Part shown: in pieces, positions 1 to 9,878 of the stretch
Numbering within the stretch: position 1 is the stretch's first letter
Layout: each line of letters starts with the position of its first letter
Source of the DNA: Trichopria drosophilae
Taxonomy: Eukaryota > Arthropoda > Insecta > Hymenoptera > Diapriidae
Assembly (NCBI GenBank): GCA_030407085.1
Contig: CM059587.1
Location: forward strand, 94,669,001 to 94,733,000
Reading direction: 5' to 3'
DNA length: 64,000 nucleotides
Notes under the pieces: generated by a model
Databases searched by the model: none
Seen by the model: the letters and a program-made list of their open reading frames with translations, nothing else
Told to the model about the DNA's origin: nothing
Program-made: the position numbers and the translations under genes

Positions 1-213
1 AGGCCCTTTTTGAGGCCCAAGCCCCCAAGGTGGGGGAAAAAGAGAGCGGCGGCAAACAAATATAACTGTACTTGTTTATTCGATCATAATGTAACCGAAA
101 CGATTCAAACCAAAACGAACCAAACCGTACAGAATAATCACAGAACCGAAACACTTGTTTTAGCAACCTAATTTTCGTCCTGGTGTACAATCTTAAATAT
201 AAATTTAAAACTA

Positions 214-482
214 CAGTAGGACCTCTTACTAACGACTGGTTTGGTTCCTAGCACACCCCTCATACCTCTGACGAACGACTACTCGAGAGAGAAAGACTCT
301 TCCACCACTATCATGATTCTGACCAATAAGATGCGCTCTGCGGGCAGGGCGACGTATTTACGTAGACAGACGCCCGGTAGAAGGGATAAGGAGAGGTATC
401 TCGTAGTCGTTCGTGAGAGTGATTTTCTGTCGTTGGTGGAAGGTGTCGTTAGTGGGAGTGTCGTTAGTGAGAGGTCCTACTA
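214..482. mobile_element. CAGTAG-end MITE, AACGAC-word subfamily
   Basis: Short inverted-repeat element. The left end reads CAGTAGGACCTCTTAC and the right end is its inverse (GTGAGAGGTCCTACT, with one G-to-A change in the last CTG), flanked by TA. The word TAACGAC or its inverse GTCGTTA/GTCGTTCG recurs near both ends and several times inside the right arm. No open transposase frame is present, so it is non-autonomous. It lies in what is probably the last intron of the gene ending at 741. Confidence 0.7.
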
Positions 483-605
483 TAATATCATCTGTCAGCT
501 TGGTGATGTCATAAGCCAAATGGTTTTACAGCATTACATTCATATTTTACTTCAGTGTGTATGTATTATAACAGAGTTTATCTAACGATTAATTTTGTTT
601 TTCAG

Positions 606-741
606 TGATGGAAGGTATTATGAAATCGTCAAAGCCAATTTTGAAAGAGCGGACCGAACAACAGTCGTACGAACAACAACTTGCAGTAGAGTAACGAACT
701 ATTATCTACTACAAAACTATAAGGATTTAGTTTTTAATTGA
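606..741 (+). CDS. Terminal exon of an unidentified gene cut by the window edge
   Basis: A strong 3' splice site (TTTTGTTTTTCAG, ending at 605) opens an exon followed by an AATAAA signal at 875-880. Two frames stay open. One runs from 607 for 44 residues (starts DGRYYEIVKANFERADRT, stop 739-741). The other includes an ATG at 608 and gives 28 residues (stop 692-694). Which is used depends on the upstream exon, which is outside the window or not recognisable in 1-605. No family is recognised. The acceptor and poly(A) signal support a real exon; the frame is uncertain. Confidence 0.35.
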
Positions 742-874
742 ATGCGTGAAACGTGTGTGTGAAAGATTTTTTTAAATCGTATTAAATATATTTATTTTGG
801 ATATTTCGATATTATGTAAACTATTGTACAGTGTATAATATTTTTCAACTGATAAGTTATAGAAATATACTTTA

Positions 875-880
875 AATAAA
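875..880 (+). terminator. Poly(A) signal AATAAA
   Basis: Canonical AATAAA about 135-180 bases after the possible stop codons of the terminal exon at 606. It fits the 3' end of that transcript. Confidence 0.4.
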
Positions 881-1089
881 ATATGTCGTATTTAATTTAT
901 ACTTTGCGATGATTATGGTAATTTGAAAATTAAAAGTATCTTTTAATCATTTTTATGTTTTCCTTATTATTTTCCTGATCCTGATTTTATTTGTCATGTA
1001 GTAGAAAGTGTCACTAGTTTCCGGTTATTTTTGATATTTCAAAGTTATTAACAATATGGAACGGAAAAACTAGCCAACAAGTGTATCAA

Positions 1090-1330
1090 AGGGGTACGAA
1101 AGTTCTCCGCCGATTAGGTAAGAATTTTCTCTAAAAACCGTAAATAAAAAATTACTGTATCGATTTTTCAAAATTCGAGTTATATAAGGGCTCTAATTTC
1201 TATGGGCGGTTTCCAAAAAAAAAACAAAGATATTAATTGAGAACTTAACGAGAATTTTCGGAAAAAAGATTTTTATTTATTATAAATAATAAATAGAGGA
1301 GAAAATATCCAAGAAATTTGTTTCAAAAGT
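1090..1330. repeat. Dispersed repeat H, copy 1 (diverged)
   Basis: Shares with 3807-4327, 50085-50131, 55876-56135 and 61428-61670 the phrases GTTCTCCGCCGATTAGGTA, then a tract of CTAAAAA plus GTAAATAAAA, then a GGCGGTTTCC phrase and GAGAATTTTCGG. The repeat has inverted-repeat character: the 55.9-kb copy pairs with the others in the opposite orientation. No coding capacity. The rest of 880-1985 holds nothing recognised apart from AT-rich sequence and a short TTAAAATAAG motif near 1355 that resembles the end of a CAGTAG-type element. Confidence 0.55.
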
Positions 1331-1989
1331 GTCGGAAATAAAAATAAGGGGAGTTAAAATAAGTGCAGACCTACTGCACTCACTTGATGAAAATTAAAAT
1401 ATCGGAAAGTGGTTTAATAAATTTTAAATTTTGTTATAATTTTTATAAATAAGTTCCGACTTATAATAAATTTCTTATTTTCTTGACTTTTAAATGTAAG
1501 AAAATAGAACGTTGCTGCACTATTATGCGTAACAAGTAAAGAGAAAGAAGAGGATTTCGATAAAAGGGGAGGGGGGAATGGACCCCAAAAGCATGACGAT
1601 GTGTTTACTTCGTTTTGGAAGTAAAAGGACAGTTCGTATCGTACAAAAGTCATATATGACAGAATTAACGAAATTAGTTTGGTTCAATACCAATTATATA
1701 AATGGGGATACGGGAATGAATCCATATAATTTAAAATCATCAATTATTGTAATTATGGACATCTATACAATATATAAAATAAAAAATATAAATTTATTAA
1801 ATTTTATTGTATTGGATATAAAATTAATAAATTCCATTAACAGATTACTACTGTACGCGTTACTGATAATTGAGATACAAAAATAGTGTTTGTGGTCAAA
1901 TTTTTTCAAATTCGTTTGCATCCAATCTCAGAAATGACTCTTTTCGCACACGGTGTTTGTTTTTTTACCAATTACAAATAGTGTGAAGC

Positions 1990-1997
1990 TATATAAG
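1990..1997 (+). promoter_or_regulatory. Candidate TATA box for Rab28
   Basis: TATATAAG followed by a GC-richer stretch, about 265 bases before the Rab28 start codon. No other TATA-like motif in a comparable setting is seen between the previous gene and Rab28. Assignment rests on position only. Confidence 0.3.
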
Positions 1998-2260
1998 CGC
2001 AAGCGCACCCTCCGTCCACTGGTCAACAAAACGTTTTAGCAGGTGTGTTATAACCTGCATTGGCATAAATCGTCACGCAACGACTTGTGTTATTGATTAT
2101 TTTGTAATTTATTCATGTCCGCGTTCACACCGGTCGATTTCTTGCTGGCCATCAGTCGGACCGGACCTTGCAACGAGTTAACTGGATGTCAGTTCCTTAA
2201 AAAAAAAAAAAATTAAAATTAAAAAGTGTACACATGTGAAACTCAACAGTAGTGATTTCC

Positions 2261-5200
2261 ATGACCGAGTCGGAGCAAGACTATGCTGAAAAACATCTAA
2301 AAATTGTTCTACTAGGTGATTCCGCCGCAGGAAAAGTGAGTTTTCACTTTCGTTCACATTTTGCTGTTGCCCACCATATTGAAATTGCGCGGTTATTTGT
2401 TTATCATACAAGAAGTAGGAAAAAGTGCCCGGAACAATTTTAAATGCGAAAATATTGTACGAACATAAATAATAATTTTAAATTATTTCTCAATGCAAAA
2501 TTGTTAATTAACATTTATTTTCAATTTAAAGCTCTTGTAGTTTCGTTGTTAGTGTGAAAATAAAGAAAAGTGAAATAGAGCTGAAAAACAAAATATTAAA
2601 TAGAATCCGTGGAATTAATTTTATTATATTTTTTTTAATATTTATATTATTAGTAATTTTATTCTAACACAGAAAGTTCAATATCTAGTCCATGTTCATT
2701 TCACTTAGTCAATATTTAATCTACCACTCCATTTGTAATTATGACAAGATACAAATCAATCACAACGTGATTAATTTCTTATAATTACTCGTTTAAAATT
2801 AAATTTTAATTATATTATTTTTTAATATATAGCCATAATTCAGTCAAAGAATTCAATAAAACCATGTAGTTTCAAAAAACCGAAACAAATGAAACTTTTT
2901 TTTAAATTATCAAGAACATTAAAGTTTGAATATAGATAAAATTGCACATACATTCTAAGTTCTTTATTTTTACAATTTCTCATTCAGACATTTCTAACTT
3001 TTCCCGAAGAAAACGAAGTATTGATTATTAAAATATAGACAATAGTTAATAAAACTTTAGAAACTTACTTTTACTATACTTTTAAATAATGTTACTTCGT
3101 ATCCAAATTAAAAATTCGAAACAATTACTACAGACGAGCATTGCAGTAAAGTTTTGCTACGACGAGTTTTCACGGCAGTACACTCCTACATCCGGTATCG
3201 ATTTTTTCCTTAAAAATCTCGCAATAGGATGCTACAAAAATGTGAATCTTCATTTATGGGATGTGAGCGGCCTTGGATTACGCGGCCAAATGCTCGACAA
3301 ATATATTTATGGAGCCAATGTAAGTAAATTACGAATTATCAATAAAATTTTTCGGTACTATAGCCGTAAAATCCGATTTTACGGCACTATAGCCGTAAAA
3401 TCCGATTTTACGGCCTACTTTTAGTGCGTAAAATGAAATTTTACGAATTACGTGTATCATGAATCTTTTGACACAAAATGCAACGTCACCGAACTGTTAT
3501 TTAGTCTTTCGCGACTAAGTGGGCGCAAAAACAGATTTTGCACCCGTCAATTCAATCGTTTGTATCGGTGATTTAGCTAAATTGACAAAAAGTGACTGAT
3601 AGACTTCTGTAATAAATCATGAACATGGAGTGTTTGATCTAAAAGTACTAAAAGTATTCCGAATACGCAGAAAAAAATTGTAATTTCAAATAAATGTTTA
3701 CTTGAAAAGTTGCAAGAAAATATTTATTTAAGATAGGAAATAATATATCTTAAATTGAGTTAAATTTACTAAGAAGAAGAAACATTTTTTACAAATAAGA
3801 CAAAATGTTCTTAAGGGGGTTCTAAAGTGCTCCGTCAATAAGGCAGGAATTTTTACTAAAAAGGTTTTATAAAAATTGACTGAATCGATTTTTCAAATTT
3901 CTGGCTCTGAAAAAACAATTCTAATTACTATAGACGGTTTCCTAGAAAATACCAAAGACATTAATTGAAAAATAACCGAGAATTTTTGGAAATACAGTAT
4001 GACCTTTCTTATTTTAACTGCTAAAGTTTTTCAAGATGACGCGGACCCCTCTTATTTCAATTTTTCCCTTACCCCCACTCACATACACATAAAATTTGAT
4101 GTTGTATAATCCGAATATCGAGATAGGCGAAATTATCGATATTTTGAAATGTTGGAGCGGTGGTGGGGGAAGACGTGAGGGGAAACGATTAAAACAAGAG
4201 GGGTTGGACAATTAAAACAAGAGGGCAATTAAAATAAGAGGGGTTAAAATAAAAGAGGTTCTACTGTAAGTGATTTTTATTTATTTCCGAAAGGTCTCGG
4301 TCAGTTCTCAATTATTTATTTATAAATTTTTAAGTTAATCCAAGCACTCAAACAGCTATACAAATGAAAAGTTTAGAAATGAAAAAGTACTTACGTTTGG
4401 TGTGTGTTCTTCAGATTTAAAAAGTTTTAACAATAACCCAATTAACTGTAACTTAAAATCGTAAACAGAAGCCATAGAACAACTGTAATTGTTTGCAACG
4501 GTTTTCCAAACGTTCCGGAACAGTTTCGAACTTCTCGAAGTTTCCATAACCGTTTTGAGATTCGCTGATTCCTCAGGTTCCTCAGCCAATCGTCGTCAAA
4601 GGCGAGGTCTACAGATGGCGCCCGAAAAGTTCCGAACTGGCATCAATTCGCTGATTGGTCGGCATTATATTACTGCATTCCAACAACATTTCGTAGTTCT
4701 TTATTCTAATTTGTCCAGTCAGACAAAATGGCGGTCTTCTTCTCTTATTCCAATTGTCTCCTCTCCCCTACTAAACATTTGCTTTTTCACTTTTTCTACA
4801 TACAGTAGTCCCCATCCTAAGTTATACCGTCGATTCTATCAAAATGGCGGAAGTTTATCCAAAGTTATAACCCCTCACTATCCTCACTTCCGTAACTCTG
4901 TTTATATCCGTGCAATGAGTGCTTCTGTGTGTGTCGCGAAGCGAGTGTGGCTCAGCGAAACAATGTGGTGGGGGAAGGAGAGGAAGAGAGTAGTATAACT
5001 TTGAACAAGCCAAATGTATAACTTTAGAAAGACATATAACTTTGAAAGGCATAACTTAGGAGTCTACTGTATTTCTTTCGCTTTCGTGGCGCATGCGCAG
5101 TTATGTGTGTAAACAGTTATTCATACTCCGACATATTTCGAAGGAAGGTAGTAGGCGTGGTGGGGATAACGCGTGAAGGAAAACATTAGAATAGGAGAAG

Positions 5201-6389
5201 GCCAAAAATTGGAATATAAGAAATTAAAATAAGGGAAGGACTACTGTACATTTTTTATTACACATGCTATACACGCGGTAAAAGGAATAAATAACTTATT
5301 TTGCTCCCGGATATATTTATTTTGCTCCATAGGGAGAGAATGTGTTATTTTTCACCCCCGATATAGGGAACAAAATTGCATTTTGCGCTCCGAGTGTGAG
5401 AAATCATATTTACGGCCTGCACTGCGTTTCAAGTGGGTACCCGGACGGAAATTGCAAAAATGTTAGCCGAATTTCGCTGAACTTCGGCAAATATGTCTCG
5501 ATTTAATGTCAAAATCATATTTATGGTTTGCCATATCTACAATTTGTAAATGTGCCTCTTCTATTTTAGATAATTCTACTGGTATACGACGTTACGAACA
5601 GTTCCAGTTTCGAGATTCTGGAAGAATGGATCGACAGCATTCGCGAGCTCAGCGAAAACCTCCACGAGTGGCCATTAATTGCATTAGTCGGTAACAAGTG
5701 CGATATGGAACACCAACGGACGGTAAAGAGGGACAAATCTCATCGATTTGCAGCGGAAAATGGATTTCCTTATCACGATATGTCAGCTAGGACTGGGGAA
5801 TCGGTAAGTTATATGAAATTTATAAACTTGCGAAACTTTTCTCCAAAAATCATTAAGGTGAAATTAAAAATACCATACTCCAAATGGCTATTCCTTGGAA
5901 CTTGTAATATAATTGTTAGTGTACAAATCCGACACAAATTAGAATCCTCGAGAGCATTCGACCAGCAATCGAAAGTTCCCAGGTTCAAGTCCGGACGCAT
6001 TACATGTAAATCTCTCGAGTTTGATCTTCATTTTTTTTTTACAAAAAAAAAATATAAAAAGATTGTAAAAAATCGTTAGTACTACCATTGGAAAAATGCC
6101 AACTTTTCTTCAATTCTCATCAAGAACCCTTTTCAAACAAAAAAATGTTAAATTATTGTTACAGGTATCTCTTTGTTTCGTGAATCTTGCTGCTCAAAGT
6201 TTAGGAGTGAAGCTAACAAAAACGGATCAAGATTTTCATAAACCCATAGTCACCGCGGAAATTGGAGATACGGTTGACATGCCTGCTATCAGGAAAGTTG
6301 TGAAACGTGTCCCCAACAAAAAACACGGGCAAATCAGAATTAATCCAAAATTTGCAGCGCAGCGATCAACCGTTTGTTCCCTTCAATAA
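2261..6389 (+). CDS. Rab28: Rab28, Ras-like small GTPase (4 coding exons)
   Basis: Exons 2261-2335, 3134-3319, 5570-5803 and 6165-6389 join in phase 0 to give 239 residues (vertebrate Rab28 is about 220). Visible GTPase boxes are the P-loop GDSAAGKT split by intron 1, switch I YTPTSGIDFF, DVSG, NKCD and SART. The Rab28 signature MLDKYIYGA follows switch II, and the C-terminus CSLQ is a CAAX box for prenylation, typical of Rab28 and unlike the double-Cys tail of most Rabs. The family acts in endosomal and ciliary membrane traffic. Residue 72, the catalytic Gln of family members, is Leu here (WDVSGL where WDIGGQ is usual), which predicts poor GTP hydrolysis. The ATG at 2261 is chosen because the upstream in-frame alternative is a GTG. 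Intron 2 holds several MITEs. Confidence 0.93.
3357..3416. repeat. Tandem pair of perfect hairpins in Rab28 intron 2
   Basis: A 29-base unit occurs twice. Each contains CCGTAAAATC, one central C, then GATTTTACGG, a perfect 10-base palindrome. It starts about 37 bases after the exon 2 splice donor. A weaker relative with CGTAAAAT and ATTTTACG follows at about 3424-3450. Confidence 0.85.
3807..4327. repeat. Dispersed repeat H, copy 2, split by a MITE
   Basis: Begins with GGGGGTTCTAAAGTGCTCCG and runs to the TTTGG phrase at about 3990, then resumes after the MITE at 3995-4266 with AGTGATTTTTATTTATTTCC and CTCGGTCAGTTCTCAATT. The intact copy at about 55925-55990 shows the uninterrupted join, so the insertion point is a TA dinucleotide. 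Confidence 0.75.
3995..4266. mobile_element. CAGTAG-end MITE, TTATTTTAA-word subfamily
   Basis: Left end CAGTATGACCTTTCTTATTT and right end TAAAAGAGGTTCTACTG, flanked by TA on both sides. Internal words are TTATTTTAA, TTATTTCAA, and in the right arm several copies of TTAAAATAAGAGG. It also carries TCAAGATGACGCGGACC, the counterpart of the TCAAGATGGCGCCGACC block of the 13.3-kb copy. It is inserted in repeat H. Confidence 0.85.
4803..5069. mobile_element. CAGTAG-end MITE, TAAGTTATA-word subfamily
   Basis: Left end CAGTAGTCCCCATCCTAAGT, right end ATAACTTAGGAGTCTACTG, flanked by TA. The word TAAGTTATA or AGTTATAAC occurs in the left arm and GTATAACTTT, ATATAACTTT and CATAACTTAGG in the right arm. 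TCAAAATGGCGGAAG lies about 37 bases from the left end. The reading frames across it are by-products of the repeat. Confidence 0.85.
5075..5246. mobile_element. Right-half fragment of a CAGTAG-end MITE
   Basis: Ends AAGGGAAGGACTACTG followed by TA, with ATTAGAATAGGAGAAGG and TTAAAATAAGGG words as in the 19.4-19.9 kb group. No matching left end is found, so it is truncated or its left end was lost when the neighbouring element arrived. The following 5247-5569 is AT-rich with no feature recognised. Confidence 0.5.
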
Positions 6390-6455
6390 CATACAATTTT
6401 TCCCTTCTCATAACGTGAAAAGAGAACAAGTCATGGACTATAAGCAATTTTGGTA

Positions 6456-6701
6456 TAGTCTTCACTCCATAATTAGTGTCCTATCGGGGTCGAATTCCCC
6501 CTCGCGTCCCCATAATTGCTTGTTTACCATTTCCGCTCTTACTTCCCCTTCTCCATGTATGAAAAGTTAATAGAAGATACGTGCGCATGCGCGAGTGTGC
6601 CTTTCTTCTTACGCTGCACCTGGAAGGGGAACGTGGACAATTATGGATGGAAGTAGGAACACAACAATTATGGAGGGGAAACAATTACGGAGGGGTGACT
6701 G
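6456..6701. mobile_element. CAGT-end MITE, ATAATTG-word subfamily
   Basis: Right end ACGGAGGGGTGACTG plus TA; the left end TAGTCTTCACTCCATAATTA is its diverged inverse. The word ATAATTG recurs, and in the right arm ACAATTATGG occurs twice and ACAATTACGG once. It lies 67 bases after the Rab28 stop, so it may be part of the Rab28 3' UTR. Confidence 0.65.
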
Positions 6702-7507
6702 TATTACGGCCAGGGAACGAAGTTTCAAAAATCAAAACCCCGAAAGGCTAAAATTTCGATAGTGCATGAGTGCAATGTATTTTAATTTGCTTTCTTTTTG
6801 CAAAATTTTCAAAGGCAAAGTGAAGAAAATCACGTTGGAGCCATGCTATATCGAAATTTTGTCTTTTCGGTGCGTTGATTTTCGGAATTTTGTTCCCCGT
6901 CCTGTATTACCATGGAAGTAATTACCCAATTTTAATATATTTTTTCTTTACAATTGTTTTGAAAATATTAAAATATCTTCAGTTCGTAAAGTTCATAGTT
7001 TCTAATTTTATTGCATTGTAAAAGCGGAAAATCGAAAGGCCTTGAAAGTTAATAATCAAATGGCCGTTACACAAATATTAAAAGTTTTGTTTCTTGTACA
7101 ATTTTACAATGCAGCCTAAAAATGAGCTACTTGCATCAACATGTTATTAATGTCTTTAATACACCTTAATTAATATCGTTATATTTTCTATTAAGTCATT
7201 TGATATTTTAAAAGTTTGACCACATTCGAGTAATAACATTTTGAAGATCAGGTAGCGCCACCTGGTGTATTAGATATGTTCCATTTTTAGGTTATGTGAG
7301 TCTTTTCGTGCTATTTTATCAGATATTTTTATTATATATTGAGAACATTACTACGATATACTGTAAGCGAATTAGAACGAATTCATTTGTAATCCCAACA
7401 AACGAAAAAGAATAAGAGCGAATTCAGAAATTATGTTTCCAATCCGGTTTCTTGACGTTTCAAATTGAGAAACGTCACAAGCTAATTCGAAGTTCATCGA
7501 TTTAATA

Positions 7508-7615
7508 CCCTGCAAACACGGAAAGTAACAGTTATGTAATATTTACGTAATGGTTACATTGTTACATAAATGTTACATAGTTGTTACATAACTGTTATTT
7601 TTTGTGTTTGCAGGG
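7508..7615. mobile_element. 108-bp MITE built from GTTACATA words
   Basis: Ends CCCTGCAAACACGGAAAGTA and TTTTTTGTGTTTGCAGGG form terminal inverted repeats, flanked by TA. Between them are TATGTAA, GTTACATAAATGTTACATAG and TTGTTACATAACTG. Related broken copies sit at 8430-8455/8897-8960 and about 37455-37580. Confidence 0.75.
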
Positions 7616-7659
7616 TACTTTACATTATTAAAAAAAAAAACAATTTTTTAGTATCGACC

Positions 7660-7935
7660 ATTGAAAAAAAAATGTATAGTTTTGGTGTTATAATGGTCTG
7701 TTCAAAAAATAAAAATAATAATAAAAAATAAAAATACAATCGGTATTAAACACTCCTATGTCCGGTGAATTGTATAAATATGGCCAATTTCCTCCGGGTT
7801 TTCACTCTCTTTCTGAAGTGGAACCGAATTAGGGTCGAAACGTCAAACTTATTGAATTTTATTATTTTTTTATTTTTTATTATTATTTTTATTTTTATAA
7901 CAGATCATTATAACACCAAAACTATAAAATTTGAT
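7660..7935. repeat. Inverted-repeat unit with a decayed hammerhead-like core
   Basis: Arms contain TATAGTTTTGGTGTTATAAT on the left and ATTATAACACCAAAACTATA on the right, followed inward by AT-rich (AAT)n-like tracts. In the centre (7813-7844) is CTGAAGTG, a five-base stem GAACC/GGGTC with one mismatch, and CGAAACGTC, matching the layout of the Penelope ribozyme motifs at 40.6 and 46.7 kb. Confidence 0.5.
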
Positions 7936-8126
7936 TTAATACTTTCACGTGGATTTCCGAATATTTGAATTCGGGAAAATTCGTTTTAATGCATATATAT
8001 ATTTTTATTATAAAGAAAAAAGAAAAACAAATATTACATCCATGACAGGCATTGTTTACCTTCACATATTATTATCACTTAGTTCCGATGAAATTGATTA
8101 TACATTTCAGTTCGTGTTTTCATGTA

Positions 8127-8376
8127 CAGTAGGACCTCTCTTATTCTAATTAGTAAAGTTTTTCAAGATGGGACCGACCTCTCTTATTCTAATTTTCCCC
8201 TTACCCCCACTTACTTTGCTTGCGAGCTTGTGATTCGTGGACAATATTTTTCGTTAACTTTTCGTGTGATAGTGGGAGAAGACTTGTGGGAGAACGATTA
8301 GAATAAGAGAGGCTGGACAATTAGAATAAGAAAGACAATTAGAATAAGGCAGGTTCGAATTAGAGAGGTCCTACTG
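8127..8376. mobile_element. CAGTAG-end MITE, TTATTCTAAT-word subfamily
   Basis: Ends CAGTAGGACCTCTCTTATTC and TTAGAGAGGTCCTACTG, flanked by TA. The left arm has TTATTCTAATTAGTAAAG, then TCAAGATGGGACCGACC, then a second TTATTCTAAT. The right arm has four copies of ATTAGAATAAG or close variants. Nearly identical to the copies at 13290 and 22407. Confidence 0.92.
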
Positions 8377-9461
8377 TATAAGAAACTGCTAATCAATGTT
8401 TTTTTTTTAGGTTATGTTTATGTTCTATCTCTGCAAACATGGAAAGTAACAGCCCAATAAACCAGAAAGTATACGAAATAGACATTTTACATTCTGTTTC
8501 TTCCTAATGGCGTATTGATTATCCGAAATTCTTATTCGAATTCATACTATTTTATACGACCTGTAATTCCAGAATTGAATTCCTTCGATCTTATACGACA
8601 CCGTATTTAACGCATACCAAAAATTGATTTGTTGCGGCTTAGAATATCTTTAAATTCTGTCAATTTAATCGAAGAATTAATTATATCATTTTCCGTATTT
8701 CATAATTCTCGAAAAACTGTTCTGTTGCAGAGTTTTGAGCTCAAATCATTCGATAATCCAAAGTAATCGTTTCTTTGAGGTTATGTGCTTTTATGTATCG
8801 CGCTACACTCGCATTCGTAAGAAAGAGCGGGAACGAAACAGACTTATTTCGTACTAAATCGTACACAGATTTTTTGTATACTTTATAGTTTTTTGGGAGA
8901 ATTTTTACGTAATGGTTACATTGTTACATAGTTGTTACATAACTGTTACTTTTGTGTTTTGCATTCACGTATTATATCAGATTAGAACGAAAGAATTTCA
9001 ATGAAAGTTGTCAAGAAACCGAAATAAAACGTATTTAATTCGTTTTAATTCTCTTTCGTTTGTTAGGAAGTTTCGTATTTGTTTTTTTCTTATAAAAAAA
9101 AAATGCGAGAACGAAAAAAAAGGAAAGGAACAAATTGTAAAGAAAACTTGATTTATTCATTGGTTCTCGTTCTGAGCTTATTCCAACCTAACCTAAAAAG
9201 AACTGAATCGAATTATTTCAAAATCATAACCTATAAAACATTGCCTGAATTTTCTGATTTTTTCTTCGTAACGAAGCAAAATAAATTAAAAATTCTGACT
9301 TTTAAATTTGTTTCTAGTTTTTTTGTTATTTGTTGGGATTACAGTTGATGCAAGTAGCTCAAATTAATTGTTATAAACAAATATTTGCAATGAATGGGAC
9401 CAACATGAGATTATAAAAGTTTGAAAAATATATATATGCCAAATATTTTAATAAAAATGAT

Positions 9462-9467
9462 TTTATT
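9462..9467 (-). terminator. Possible poly(A) signal for HexD
   Basis: AATAAA on the minus strand, about 410 bases beyond the HexD stop codon. Nearer candidates were not seen. Assignment by position only. Confidence 0.25.
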
Positions 9468-9878
9468 ACAGTTTTACATATACCTAGTAGTTTATAATAT
9501 ACTATACCTTGTATATTTATCTTTGGCAACTATAAGAGTAAATCTTACAGTATCTAAATTACTTATATTACAATTTCATTGTACAATTCTGTTCTGAGTG
9601 ACGCGAGTAATCAGTAAAAAAAGCTATATGTATATTACATTTTGTCATTACAATTTATAAACTAAAATATAAAGGATTAAAATAATTTTAAAAAACTATA
9701 ATCAATGCTGTGCGAATAAAATATTTTTTGACATGTGTAGAAAATCTATATTGAGTAAACTACGATAAAACTAGATTTAAAAACTAGATTATACAGATAT
9801 TCATTATCACGATGGCAACGTTTGACGTTCTTCGAGTATTGGCTACTTTTCTATTTATATATTCACTAATTCGTTAAA

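Larger units (their letters stand above)
7393..9067. mobile_element. Element F copy 1, with CCCAACAAACG termini and nested insertions
   Basis: Left end CCCAACAAACGAAAAAGAAT, right end AATTCTCTTTCGTTTGTTAGG. Its left part matches, in inverted orientation, the right part of the element at 25994-27425, and vice versa. Inside are a 108-bp MITE (7508-7615), an inverted-repeat unit with a ribozyme-like motif (7660-7935), a CAGTAG-end MITE (8127-8376) and a broken relative of the 108-bp MITE (8430-8455 plus 8897-8960). No transposase frame is visible. Bases 6702-7392 before it hold no recognised feature. Confidence 0.7.

Noticed and set aside
4489..4998. 169-codon frame
   Set aside because: It crosses into the MITE at 4803-5069; the codons follow the repeat words.
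5938..6005. tRNA-like 3' half (GAGAGCATTCGACCAGC and GGTTCAAGTCC) in Rab28 intron 3
   Set aside because: Only the B-box half is convincing; no A box or acceptor stem was found, so it is at most a tRNA or SINE fragment.
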